From positions 35,215 through 99,214 of the forward strand of contig CANRGH010000007.1 of NCBI GenBank assembly GCA_947630135.1: a stretch of DNA of 64,000 nucleotides. Direction: 5' to 3'. Within the stretch, counting starts at the first letter, position 1. Each line of letters begins with the position of its first letter. Shown here one piece after another: positions 20,663-29,398 of this stretch. The notes under the pieces were generated by a model. It was given only the letters and a program-made list of their open reading frames with translations. It was not told the origin of the DNA and made no database searches. The translations under genes and the position numbers were made by a program. The stretch is from an uncultured Monoglobus sp. (GTDB taxonomy: Bacteria; Bacillota; Clostridia; Monoglobales; Monoglobaceae).

Positions 20663-21559
20663 CTAATTCAGAATTTCCGCCGCCGAGCGCTTGTTGTCGC
20701 GCAGGGCGCGGCAAAGGCAGCGCAGGCAGTCCGGGTTGCCGGGGCTTATATAATTTTCTTTGTCAAAGCACGAAAGAGTGGCTTTAAAACCCATGCCGCT
20801 GAGGATATCCTCGGCGGCTTTTGATATTTCGCCGTAGGGATAGGTATAGACCTCCGGGGTGATGCCGCAGTGATCGCCGAGCATATTCTGCGTGAGCTCG
20901 GCGTCGGTTGTGAGCTTTTCGCGGTACGCGTCGTCGCTCTCGCCGCTTAATTTGGCCGCGCCTTTTCTGCCCGTGTCGTTGCCCTTCATGCCGGGCAGCA
21001 TGTGCATGTTATAGCTGTGGTTGGCGAACTCAAACCGGCCGCTGTCCTTCATTTTATTTATCATGTCATAATTCAGGTAGGCGTATTCCGGGTTCTCATC
21101 CGAGATTTGCGAATAGCTTTCGGTGTAGGTTCCCACTATCGAGACTAGGCCGCGCATGTCGTATTTCTCAAAAAGCGGCAGGCCGTATTCGCAGTTGTTT
21201 TCAAAGCCGTCGTCAAATGTGATGACAACGGGCTTTTCGGGGAGCTCGCCGCTGTTTTCGACAAAATTTATAACGTCGCGCATGAAAACGGCGGTGTAGC
21301 CGTTGTCGCGGAGGTATTTCAGGTCGCTTTCAAAATCGTTTACCGAGATGACATAGGCGTTGACCTTGTCGGGATTTTTGGTCAGGCCGTGATACATGAG
21401 AATGGGAAGCCTGACCGCGCCCGTCTCGTTTTCGGCTGCCGCTGCCGCGGGTTCGGCGTTCCGCGCGCCGATAAAGCGGAAGCCGACCGCCCCCAAAACG
21501 ATTGAGATAATAAGCACGGCAACGTAGAATATAATTGTTTTAAGCTTTATTACATACAT
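20663..21559 (-). CDS. Membrane-anchored polysaccharide deacetylase
   Basis: This is a NodB-type carbohydrate esterase (family 4 fold) that removes acetyl groups from GlcNAc-containing polymers or peptidoglycan outside the cell. An N-terminal anchor is at ~7-28. Motif 1 is VVITFDDGFENN, holding the catalytic base and the metal-binding Asp. Motif 2 is FANHSYNMH, the H-x4-H spacing seen in PgaB/IcaB-like enzymes. A late motif, TYPYGEIS, also fits. With the GlcNAc-polymer-like synthase at 13.9 kb, a matching synthesis/trimming pair is possible but not shown. The stem over its ribosome binding site is described separately. Confidence 0.92.
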   Translation of the reverse strand: MYVIKLKTIIFYVAVLIISIVLGAVGFRFIGARNAEPAAAAAENETGAVRLPILMYHGLTKNPDKVNAYVISVNDFESDLKYLRDNGYTAVFMRDVINFVENSGELPEKPVVITFDDGFENNCEYGLPLFEKYDMRGLVSIVGTYTESYSQISDENPEYAYLNYDMINKMKDSGRFEFANHSYNMHMLPGMKGNDTGRKGAAKLSGESDDAYREKLTTDAELTQNMLGDHCGITPEVYTYPYGEISKAAEDILSGMGFKATLSCFDKENYISPGNPDCLRCLCRALRDNKRSAAEILN

Positions 21560-21565
21560 AAAAAA

Positions 21566-21589
21566 TCACCCCTAATATTATTATTAGGG
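21566..21589 (-). promoter_or_regulatory. Hairpin overlapping the deacetylase ribosome binding site
   Basis: CCCTAATA (21570-21577) and TATTAGGG (21582-21589) are perfect 8-bp arms around TTAT. On the minus strand the 3' arm merges into the AGGGGTGA ribosome binding site (21566-21573), so folding would hide it. It could equally be a palindromic protein operator. Confidence 0.4.
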
Positions 21590-21662
21590 ATGACCGTGAT
21601 TTATTCATTGACGCGAACGAGCGCGTTCGTAGTCCGCAGCGTCGTTTTTTTGGAAGTGAAAT

Positions 21663-23105
21663 TTATTCCGCGGTTCGGGCCGCGGCAAGCGGCGTTAAAT
21701 TATCTGTCCAGTAGAAAATTTTCAGTTCCGCGGCGCCGCTCGGAACCTTGATACCTCTTGAAAAGGCTTTGCCGTCCGATCCATTAAGGCTGACGTTTTC
21801 GATCACCTCGGTCGCGGTCAGCGTCATATCGTCTCTGTACGCGCATATGTACACGTCGCCCGAGACAGCGTTTGCGCTGTCGTTCGTCACAGTGAACGAC
21901 AAATCAATATGATCCGCTGATTTATATATGCTGATATTTTCTATTGCCGCCGGGAACCCGGGCTCGGGAGCGGCTGTCGGCTCATTGGTGGGAGAGGGAG
22001 CCGGAGTTTCGGTCGACTCAGGTTCGGGCGTGTATGCCGGCGGTATGCCCGCCGCCTCGTAATATTCAACAATGTTTTGAAAGTCGACCATGCCATAGCC
22101 GTACTCGTCGTTCCGCTCGCCCTGCGCCGCGCCGCCCAGCGGCTCGCATGTTCTCGCGAGGAGCTGCATAAACCCGGCGCTGTCGATTTCGGGCTCGAAA
22201 TATTTAGCCACCGCCGCGGCCGCCGAAACGTACGGAGCGGCGTAAGAAGTGCCGCGTCCTGTGCCGTAACCTCCGGTGATCACTGTGCTATAAACGTCAA
22301 CTCCCGGCGCGCAGGCGTCAACCGACGAGTTATAATGGCTGAACGAGCCGCGGCCCTTGTTTTTGTCGATCGCCCCGACTCCGATGACCCCGTCATACGC
22401 GGCGGGATAGAGAAGCTCGGTTCCTTTGTTGGCTCCGGATTTGTTGCCGCTGGCGGCGACGACTATCGCGCCGCTGTCCAGCGCATGGTTGATCGCTTTG
22501 CGCAAATCACTGAAATCCGAGGGAGTCGTAAGGCTCAGGTTTATAACGTCGCAGTCGTATGTGTCAACCGCCGCTGTTATCGCGTTCGCGATGTCGGATA
22601 TGTAGCCCGTGCGCCCCTCGAGGCCGCGCAGGGAGTATATCGACACGCTCGGCAGCACGCCCGCTATTCCTACTCCGTTATTTGTGTCAGCGCCTATAAT
22701 TCCCGAGATAAACGTGCAGTGGCCGTAGCTGTCATACAGTCCGACCTTGTTTCTCGTGAAATCTGCCTCCGCGACTATGTTGCCGCCGATGTCGGGGTGC
22801 TTGGACGGGCTGCCGCTGTCAACCACGGCGATTTTCACGCTTTTTCCGTAAAGGCGTTTTGAGTAAATCTTTTCGGGCCGCACCATAAGAGTGTTCCACT
22901 GCTTTGAATAATCGGGGTCGTTCGGGAATATCCCGTCCTCGGCGGCCTGAATGGGTGTCGGCAGATCGGGATACTCCGAAAAAACCAGTTCCTCATCGGG
23001 AATGGTCACGATCCCGTCGCCATCCAGCGGCTCAGCGAATGACGGCGCGGCGAGCGCCAAAATCAGAGCCGCCAAAAGCGGACACGCAATTTTTTGGAAT
23101 TTCAT
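21663..23105 (-). CDS. Secreted subtilisin-like serine protease (S8)
   Basis: This is an exported protease of the subtilase family. A signal peptide (~1-24, ending ..APSFAEP) is followed by a short propeptide-like region. The triad is Asp in KIAVVDSGSP, His in DSYGHCTFISGIIG and Ser in GTSYAAPYVS, with the oxyanion Asn in VAASGNKSGAN. GHCTFISG departs from the usual GHGTHVAG, but the triad is intact. A Pro/Thr/Glu linker (TPEPESTETPAPSP) leads to a ~85-residue C-terminal beta domain of unknown type. RBS CGGAG precedes ATG. It is followed by the deacetylase; the neighbouring gene encodes an SLH protein, consistent with a cell-surface role. Confidence 0.92.
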   Translation of the reverse strand: MKFQKIACPLLAALILALAAPSFAEPLDGDGIVTIPDEELVFSEYPDLPTPIQAAEDGIFPNDPDYSKQWNTLMVRPEKIYSKRLYGKSVKIAVVDSGSPSKHPDIGGNIVAEADFTRNKVGLYDSYGHCTFISGIIGADTNNGVGIAGVLPSVSIYSLRGLEGRTGYISDIANAITAAVDTYDCDVINLSLTTPSDFSDLRKAINHALDSGAIVVAASGNKSGANKGTELLYPAAYDGVIGVGAIDKNKGRGSFSHYNSSVDACAPGVDVYSTVITGGYGTGRGTSYAAPYVSAAAAVAKYFEPEIDSAGFMQLLARTCEPLGGAAQGERNDEYGYGMVDFQNIVEYYEAAGIPPAYTPEPESTETPAPSPTNEPTAAPEPGFPAAIENISIYKSADHIDLSFTVTNDSANAVSGDVYICAYRDDMTLTATEVIENVSLNGSDGKAFSRGIKVPSGAAELKIFYWTDNLTPLAAARTAE

Positions 23106-23125
23106 AAAATCACTCCGTAATAATT

Positions 23126-25705
23126 TTATCCTATGTTATAGAGAATTTTGATCGCCTCGGCCCGGGTCACGTTGTTGCCGGGCTTAAGCGTTCCGTCGGT
23201 GTAGCCGTTCATTATGCCGAGCGTCAGCAGCAGCGCGGTCTCGTCCCTTGCCCAGTCGGGCACGTCTGCCGCGTCGGCGGCGTTTATTGCGCCGTGCCAG
23301 AGTCCCGCGGGCAGGAGCCTCGCGGCGGCAGCGGAGAATTCGCTGCGCTTTATGCTGCCCGAGGGCGAAAACTCGATCTTATCGCCGTTTTGCTGACCCT
23401 TCATAATTCCGAGCGAATACAGGGCCTGAACCTGCATGATCGCCCAGTCGGGAATGCTTGAAATATCGCTGTACGGCAGCTCAACGCCGCGGTAGTTGTA
23501 GGGGTTAATGTTAAGATAACCCGAGATCATGCAGGCGAATTCGGCGCGCGTCATGCTGTTGTCGGGTCTGAACAGAGTTTTTCCGTCCTCCTTGTAACCC
23601 GAAACCGCGCCTCTTGAGGTCATGTATGAAATATAATCTCTCGCCCAGTGCGAGCCTGTGTCGGCGTAAATGTTTTCGGCAGTGGAAAGCTCCGCGCCGA
23701 CCTCTGCCGTCTTATACGCGGCAAAGCCCGCGTCGTCGGTCACGGAAACCGAGATAATATGCGGCGCGTCGTTATAACTCTCCGGCAGCGTGTATTCTAT
23801 TGAGGAGCCCACCGCGTCAAAATCAAAGTCCGCGGCTTTTCCGTCATATTTTAAAGTGATGTTGCCCGCTTTGAGCGCGCCGTGGCAATTGCTGAACGAG
23901 GCGGTAAACACTCCGCCAGAGACCGATGTGTTAATTTTCGGATAGTCGCCCTCCTGTGACGGAGGCGCGTTGTCATATGAAACATTGATATTCACCGAGG
24001 CCGAGCTGCCGCCCGCGGAGACCGTGATCGATCCGCTCGCGGGAACGTCCGAGGCAGTAAAGGTGCCGTCGGCTGAGACGCTTCCCAAAGCCGCGTTGCT
24101 GAGCGCCCATGTGTAAAGCTCATCCGAGTCAGTGAGGGCGGCGCCTTGGAACTCGCTGTCCGCCGTAAGGCTTATTTTCTCGCCGGGCATCAGATCAAGG
24201 CTTGCCGCGGCCTCGCCCGTGGCCTCGTTTTTAATGGTTATGCTGTCGGGCGTTTCAATCGAGTGCAGCATGGTCGAGCCGCGCGCTTCGCCCGAGGCGG
24301 CGCTGATATACACGTCTCCGCTGCCGCGGACTGTGGCGCGGCCGTCGGAGCCGATCTCGCCGTCGCCGCTCTCGACCGCGTATGTCAGCGGCTCGGTTAT
24401 AGCCGCCTTTCCGTAAGAGCTGTCGATCGCCGACGCCCAAACCGAGGTCGAGCCGCCCGAGAGGATGTATTCGCCGTAGGGATATACCAGCAGCTTATAA
24501 GGAACGCCGGTGGGGGCGTTTGTCTTTTTCAGAAATATAAAATTCGCGCAGCGGCGCAGGGATTCCGAAGGACTGTTAAGCACGGTGAAATCCGTGGTCT
24601 CGGGCAGTGTTCCCGCGAGCTGCGTGCTGCCGCCGCCGTCAAGGTTCACCGCGTCAACGCAGCCGAGCTCAAGCAGGCGGTTCGCCAGCGTTTCCTTGCG
24701 CACGCCGTAGCTGTAGCCCTGCTGTCTGCCGTCGATCGTGTAGAATATTATCGAGCCGTCGGCCCGTATTCCGACCGCGCTTCGGGGCGCCGCTATGTCG
24801 TCCTCAAAGTCGAGCTGCCCGTTTCTGATGAGCGAACCGCCGAGGCAGCCCGTGCCGTAAGCCGCGTTCAGCCAACGCTCGTCGCCCGTGGTTTCGACCG
24901 CGGTTATCGTCAGCTTCTCGCCGGGGGCAATTCCGCTTATGCGCGCTTTGACCTCGTCGGCCACGGCGTTGTCAACGCTGAGCAGCAGCTTGCCGTCGGG
25001 AATTTCAACCGAGCCGTCGGCCTCAAAGACCGACTCGACCGTGGCGGTCACGGGAGAGTTAAACTTAAAGCCGCCCGAAACATTGCCCAGCACAATGTTT
25101 GTGCCGGTTCCGGTACATTCGGTATTATCGCCGAAATCGTCGGTGTAGAGATACATGATATACGGCTGGCGGAACTTGTTTAGCGCCTCGATCCCGAAGC
25201 TTTCGCCGTTTTCGCGGCTGACCCTGATCTCGATCTGCATCGGGCTCACAAAGGCCGTGCCGTCGGGGTTAAAGCCGAGGGCGATAAGCTTGTCGGCGTC
25301 GCAGGTCAGAACCTTTCCGTCGATTATCGTGTTGCTCATCGGAACACCCGTCGTGAATGAGAAAAAGTCCGCGTTCATGCCCATGGCGGCAAAAATTCCC
25401 TGATTGTTTAAGTATTGGTTCGTTTCAAGAACTGTCCGCTTGCCGAAAACCGAGCTTCCGTTTGAGATTATGGGAAGCACGTCGGGATTTGGAAGATACG
25501 AGAAAAAGTTCTCGGTCTGCTGTCCCACGCTGTCGCTTAAAAATGTATTTTTGTTATACACCGTTCCCTGCGCGTACTCAATCTCGGAATGTGAGGTCTG
25601 CTCGCCTAAGATAGAGGCCGCCGATACCGGAACGCACAGCATTGACGCCGCCAGTGCCGCGGCCGTTATTTTTTTCAATAAAGCAATTTTAAAAAGATTT
25701 TTCAT
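23126..25705 (-). CDS. Secreted phosphodiester glycosidase (NAGPA family) with Ig-like and SLH domains
   Basis: A signal peptide (~1-30) precedes a ~320-residue NAGPA domain. This family includes the human lysosomal uncovering enzyme and bacterial phosphodiester glycosidases. Its signatures are ADFFSFTTGVPMSNTIIDGK, RSAVGIRADGSIIFYTIDGR and VNLDGGGSTQLAG. Ig-like stretches (~400-640) and three C-terminal SLH repeats follow (KTLFRPDNSMTRAEFA, KIEFSPSGSIKRSEFS, DGTLKPGNNVTRAEAI). It is probably anchored to the wall and cleaves a sugar-phosphodiester in surface glycan; the substrate is unknown. The ATG at 25705 is preferred over GTG 25711, which overlaps the ribosome binding site. Confidence 0.92.
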   Translation of the reverse strand: MKNLFKIALLKKITAAALAASMLCVPVSAASILGEQTSHSEIEYAQGTVYNKNTFLSDSVGQQTENFFSYLPNPDVLPIISNGSSVFGKRTVLETNQYLNNQGIFAAMGMNADFFSFTTGVPMSNTIIDGKVLTCDADKLIALGFNPDGTAFVSPMQIEIRVSRENGESFGIEALNKFRQPYIMYLYTDDFGDNTECTGTGTNIVLGNVSGGFKFNSPVTATVESVFEADGSVEIPDGKLLLSVDNAVADEVKARISGIAPGEKLTITAVETTGDERWLNAAYGTGCLGGSLIRNGQLDFEDDIAAPRSAVGIRADGSIIFYTIDGRQQGYSYGVRKETLANRLLELGCVDAVNLDGGGSTQLAGTLPETTDFTVLNSPSESLRRCANFIFLKKTNAPTGVPYKLLVYPYGEYILSGGSTSVWASAIDSSYGKAAITEPLTYAVESGDGEIGSDGRATVRGSGDVYISAASGEARGSTMLHSIETPDSITIKNEATGEAAASLDLMPGEKISLTADSEFQGAALTDSDELYTWALSNAALGSVSADGTFTASDVPASGSITVSAGGSSASVNINVSYDNAPPSQEGDYPKINTSVSGGVFTASFSNCHGALKAGNITLKYDGKAADFDFDAVGSSIEYTLPESYNDAPHIISVSVTDDAGFAAYKTAEVGAELSTAENIYADTGSHWARDYISYMTSRGAVSGYKEDGKTLFRPDNSMTRAEFACMISGYLNINPYNYRGVELPYSDISSIPDWAIMQVQALYSLGIMKGQQNGDKIEFSPSGSIKRSEFSAAAARLLPAGLWHGAINAADAADVPDWARDETALLLTLGIMNGYTDGTLKPGNNVTRAEAIKILYNIG

Positions 25706-25846
25706 ATTCACCTGTCCTTAAAAATTTCATACCGACTAATTATAACACAAACGCCGCGCGCTTTCAAGTGCGGAATTGTTAACAAATTCGGATAGAAAAC
25801 GCGCGGTCTGCCAATAATAAGCATAATTATGAAAGGATTTGATATT

Positions 25847-27046
25847 ATGGAAACGCACAACACTGAAAAAACAGCGCCGGTGTTCTGGCTCAAGCTCGGT
25901 TACGCGATGGGCGTGTCGGATAAAAGAATAGGCATCTGCCGCGACAGCGAGGAAATGTCGCGGATCGCCGCGGACGCGATCAAGGCGGGAGCGGAATGCG
26001 CGGGCTGCGAGATATACGATCTGGGAATTCAAAACCTGCCGATAACCCGCAGCGCGGCCAGGTTTTACAAGGCGGGGGCCACTGCATACGCCGCGATGCC
26101 CGACGGCCCGGGGAGCCTCAAAATAACCCTGCTTGACGGCAGGGGCATTCAGGCGGCGCCGGAAAAACTTTTAAGCCGCGCGGCGGAGGTCATGAGTCGC
26201 GATTTCGCGGGATTTAAGCTGAAGCCCGGGCCTGAAATAAAGGACTGCACCTCGTTTAAAGAGCATTATCTGAGGGAGCTTTCGGGCAGGGTAAAAAGCG
26301 AGAGCTTTAACATCAACATGTGTCTTTCGACCAAATCAAAAACCGTTTCGGAAATAATCGGAACCGCTCTCAAAGAGCTTTATCCGCGCCTTAAGCCCGA
26401 GGCGCGGGACAACTACGCTTTCCGCGGCTTTATCGGAGCCGACGGCGAGAGACTGAGCCTCGAGCGCGCCGACGGACGGCGGCTCACGCGGGAGCAGGCG
26501 TTTTCGGTCATGGTGTATGTGCTGCTCAGAGACAGCGAGGTCAGGACATTTGTGCTGCCCGACTACGTTTCAAAAGACACCGAGGCGGCGATCCTGCGTC
26601 TGGGAGGCAGCGTCGTCAGAGTGGGCGATGACGAGAGCGAGATGATGGGAAAGATGCTCGAGTTCGGCGGCGGCGAGCAGATGATGATGCAGTATGACGG
26701 CGTGTACTGCGCGGTGAAAATTCTTGATTTTCTGAACCGTTTCGGCATTTCGTTTGACAGCCTGTGCGATCATCTGCCGCGGATATTCAAATCCGAGGCA
26801 AAGGTCGAGTGCGGCGCGGGCAGAGAGAGGTCGGTATTAGACTCATTGAGAGAGCAGTACAACGCGGCGGGCGATCCGGTAAACGGAGTGAGAGTCAAAA
26901 GCGGAGGAGGAGCGGTGCTGATCATCCCGCTCAAAGACGGCACGATCAGAATAATTTCCGAGTCAACCTCGATCGAGGCGGCGGAGGAGATCTCAACTTT
27001 ATTTAAAAATAAAATAAAAACTCTTGCAAAAGGCGAACCGTTATGA
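25847..27046 (+). CDS. Degenerate phosphohexomutase-like protein
   Basis: The protein has the four-domain layout and spacing of phosphomannomutase/phosphoglucosamine mutase but not their catalytic motifs. The active-site serine loop TASHNP is replaced by YAAMPDGPGSLKI. The metal loop DGDGDR is replaced by GADGERLSL. The phosphate-binding RPSGTEP is replaced by PLKDGTIRIISES. It is therefore probably not a mutase. Similar decayed mutase domains are known fused to mannose-1-phosphate guanylyltransferases, but this one stands alone. A regulatory or sugar-phosphate-sensing role is only a guess. The start at ATG 25847 follows AAAGGA by nine bases; ATG 25829 is upstream and overlaps that site. Confidence 0.7.
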   Translation: METHNTEKTAPVFWLKLGYAMGVSDKRIGICRDSEEMSRIAADAIKAGAECAGCEIYDLGIQNLPITRSAARFYKAGATAYAAMPDGPGSLKITLLDGRGIQAAPEKLLSRAAEVMSRDFAGFKLKPGPEIKDCTSFKEHYLRELSGRVKSESFNINMCLSTKSKTVSEIIGTALKELYPRLKPEARDNYAFRGFIGADGERLSLERADGRRLTREQAFSVMVYVLLRDSEVRTFVLPDYVSKDTEAAILRLGGSVVRVGDDESEMMGKMLEFGGGEQMMMQYDGVYCAVKILDFLNRFGISFDSLCDHLPRIFKSEAKVECGAGRERSVLDSLREQYNAAGDPVNGVRVKSGGGAVLIIPLKDGTIRIISESTSIEAAEEISTLFKNKIKTLAKGEPL

Positions 27047-27052
27047 TATAAT
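27024..27052 (+). promoter_or_regulatory. Promoter for rnj, inside the end of the preceding gene
   Basis: TTGCAA (27024-27029) and TATAAT (27047-27052) have a 17-base spacer. The -35 box lies in the last codons of the mutase-like gene. It gives rnj a leader of about 275 bases. Confidence 0.7.
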
Positions 27053-27059
27053 ATATAGG

Positions 27060-27250
27060 ATTTTGAGGAGCGGCATGCTCCGATGTGCGGATTTTGGGCG
27101 TTTGCGCCCGCTAATTTAATATATGACAGAACAGGCACGGGCGGCGCATGGGTCGATGTTGATGCGCGTCCGGGGCTGCCGGTTTTGTTTTGCGCTTGCC
27201 GCTTTCGTGTAGCCGAACGCGGGCGGGGCCGTTAATACGCGCCGCGGACG
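27060..27250 (+). ncRNA. Long, strongly structured rnj leader (candidate regulatory RNA)
   Basis: Several stems follow the promoter. GGAGC-GGCAT-GCTCC is at 27067-27081. GGGCG-TTTG-CGCCC is at 27096-27109. GCGCAT (27144-27149) pairs with ATGCGC (27162-27167). A competing long-range option joins GCGCGT (27164-27169) to ACGCGC (27237-27242). The alternative pairings resemble a switch, but no known riboswitch class was recognised. Confidence 0.45.
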
Positions 27251-27333
27251 GAAGAAAGCAAAATTGCGCAATGGCTGTGTTATTTTGAGGTTAATCCGCG
27301 CCGAAATCCAATAAATTTATCAGGAGGATCAAT

Positions 27334-29292
27334 TTGAAGAATAACAACAACACACGGCAGAGCGGCGAAAAGCAGCCGCAGAAAACAGCCAATAAAATGG
27401 CTCACAAGGTCGTGGGAAAGATTGCCAAACTGGGCGCCGGCGGAACAAAATCCGGCGGAAAAACGAGCGGAAACCAAAAGGCCCGGGACAAGAAAGCGAG
27501 CGAGGCGAAAAAGCCGAGCGCGGCTAAAAAGCTTGACAAGACAAAGAGCGAAAAGACAAAGCTTGACAAGACAAAAAATGAAAAGACTAAGGCGGAAAAG
27601 GCGAAGACGAAGGTTAAGGCTAATGTCTTAAAGCCGATACGCATAGTGCCTCTCGGCGGCCTTAACGAAATAGGAAAAAACCTTACCGTGTTTGAATACG
27701 GCGAGGACGCGCTTATCCTTGACTGCGGAATGGCGTTCCCGGACGAGGATATGCCCGGTGTTGACATAGTTATACCGGATATAACTTATCTGCACAAGAT
27801 CGCGGAAAAGCTCAGGGGAATTGTGCTGACCCACGGTCATGAGGACCACATCGGCGCGATACCCTATGTGATCAGGGAGTTCCCTCTTCCGGTCTATGGA
27901 ACGCGCCTCACGCTGGGAATACTCAAGAATAAGCTGAGAGAGCACGGACTTATTGATGAGGCGAAGCTGCATACGGTCAACGCGGGCGATAAAGTGAAGC
28001 TCGGCATCTTCACCGCCGAGTTCATCCACACCAACCACTCGATCGCTGACGCAGTCGCGATCGCTCTGCACACGCCATCGGGCGTGATCCTGCACACCGG
28101 CGATTTTAAGATAGACTCAACGCCGATAGACAGCGACATGATCGATCTGGCGAGGATAGGCCAGTTGGGCCGCGAGGGCGTTCTTGCGCTCATGTCCGAC
28201 AGCACCAACGCCGACAGGCCCGGCATCGCGTACAGCGAAAAGACGATCGGAAGAACGTTTGACAGCCTCTTTGAAAAGGCCGACTCGAACAAGCAGCGCA
28301 TAATTGTTGCGACATTCGCGTCAAATGTTCACAGGGTCCAGCAGATAATCGACGCGGCCGTGAAATACGGACGCAAGGTGGCGGTCTCCGGCAGAAGCAT
28401 GGAGAACGTTATCGAGGCCGCGATCGAGCTTAAATACATGCATGTTCCGGACAAGACGCTGATTGCGCTTGAGGAGATCGACAGATACCCCAAGGAGCAG
28501 CTTGTGGTCATAACCACGGGCAGTCAGGGCGAGTCAATGGCCGCGCTGACAAGAATGGCCTTCACGAGCCATAAGATGATCAACGTCGAGCCCGATGATC
28601 TGGTCATCATCTCGGCGAGCCCGATACCCGGAAACGAGAAATCGGTGGCGAACGTGGTCAACGAGCTTTTAAAGCACGGCGCGGAGGTCGTTTACGAAAA
28701 GCAGGCCGACGTCCACGTTTCGGGCCATGCCTGTCAGGAAGAGCTCAAGATGATATTGTCAATGGTGAAGCCGAAGTTTTTCATACCGGTCCACGGCGAG
28801 TACCGCCATTTGTGCAAGCACAGAGAGCTGGCTATGGAGACCGGAATTTCGAGAAAAAATATTTTTGTGCTTGACATAGGCCATGTGCTTGAGATCACGC
28901 CCATGTCTGCCAAGGTCGTTGGAACCGTGCCCGCCGGCAAGGTTCTGGTTGACGGTTTGGGCGTCGGCGACGTGGGCAACATTGTTCTGCGCGACCGGAA
29001 GCACCTGGCGGAGGACGGCATAATCATAATCGTAATGTCGATCGACAAGGAAAGCGGCGAATGCGTTTCGGGCCCCGATGTTATATCCCGCGGCTTTGTG
29101 TATGTCCGCGAGTCCGAGGATCTGATGGACGAGATAAAGACCTGCGCCGAGGAGGTAATCGACCGCTGTCTGTCGTCAAGAAGCCTTGACTGGACTACTC
29201 TGAAAACAAGAGTCAAAAACGAGGTCGGCAACCGCTTGTACGTCAAAACCAAGCGCAACCCCATGATACTGCCGATAATAATGGAAGTTTAA
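27334..29292 (+). CDS. rnj: Ribonuclease J with lysine-rich N-terminal extension
   Basis: RNase J is a metallo-beta-lactamase/beta-CASP endo- and 5' exoribonuclease central to mRNA decay in Gram-positives. The metal site motif is THGHEDHIGAIPY, with later HTGDFKID, HVSGHA and FIPVHGEYRH elements; the C-terminal domain is complete. Translation starts at TTG 27334, six bases after AGGAGG. The first ~95 residues are an unusual basic extension with repeated K-T-K-x-E-K units (LDKTKSEKTKLDKTKNEKTK), making the protein 652 residues instead of ~555. The extension may bind RNA or membrane. It ends at a strong terminator. Confidence 0.95.
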   Translation: MKNNNNTRQSGEKQPQKTANKMAHKVVGKIAKLGAGGTKSGGKTSGNQKARDKKASEAKKPSAAKKLDKTKSEKTKLDKTKNEKTKAEKAKTKVKANVLKPIRIVPLGGLNEIGKNLTVFEYGEDALILDCGMAFPDEDMPGVDIVIPDITYLHKIAEKLRGIVLTHGHEDHIGAIPYVIREFPLPVYGTRLTLGILKNKLREHGLIDEAKLHTVNAGDKVKLGIFTAEFIHTNHSIADAVAIALHTPSGVILHTGDFKIDSTPIDSDMIDLARIGQLGREGVLALMSDSTNADRPGIAYSEKTIGRTFDSLFEKADSNKQRIIVATFASNVHRVQQIIDAAVKYGRKVAVSGRSMENVIEAAIELKYMHVPDKTLIALEEIDRYPKEQLVVITTGSQGESMAALTRMAFTSHKMINVEPDDLVIISASPIPGNEKSVANVVNELLKHGAEVVYEKQADVHVSGHACQEELKMILSMVKPKFFIPVHGEYRHLCKHRELAMETGISRKNIFVLDIGHVLEITPMSAKVVGTVPAGKVLVDGLGVGDVGNIVLRDRKHLAEDGIIIIVMSIDKESGECVSGPDVISRGFVYVRESEDLMDEIKTCAEEVIDRCLSSRSLDWTTLKTRVKNEVGNRLYVKTKRNPMILPIIMEV

Positions 29293-29300
29293 TAAGCCGA

Positions 29301-29325
29301 AGGAGCGCCGCGGCGCTCCTTTTTC
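29301..29325 (+). terminator. Intrinsic terminator of rnj
   Basis: A perfect 20-base palindrome (AGGAGCGCCG/CGGCGCTCCT) is followed by a T-run. A near-identical copy occurs at 32553-32573. Confidence 0.92.
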
Positions 29326-29332
29326 GCGCAAT

Positions 29333-29361
29333 TTGACAGTAAAATAATTTATTGCTATAAT
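29333..29361 (+). promoter_or_regulatory. Promoter for the LytTR two-component operon
   Basis: TTGACA (29333-29338) and TATAAT (29356-29361) are both consensus and 17 bases apart, just after the rnj terminator. Confidence 0.88.
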
Positions 29362-29398
29362 ATGATTATATTAACGTTTTTAAAAGCGAGATGATAAT

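Noticed and set aside
21605..21640. CGAACG/CGTTCG hairpin as terminator of the S8 protease gene
   Set aside because: The stem is only six base pairs and no T-run follows on the minus strand.
24146..25183. 345-codon plus-strand frame opposite the phosphodiester glycosidase
   Set aside because: Antisense shadow of a GC-rich coding gene with clear NAGPA and SLH motifs on the other strand.
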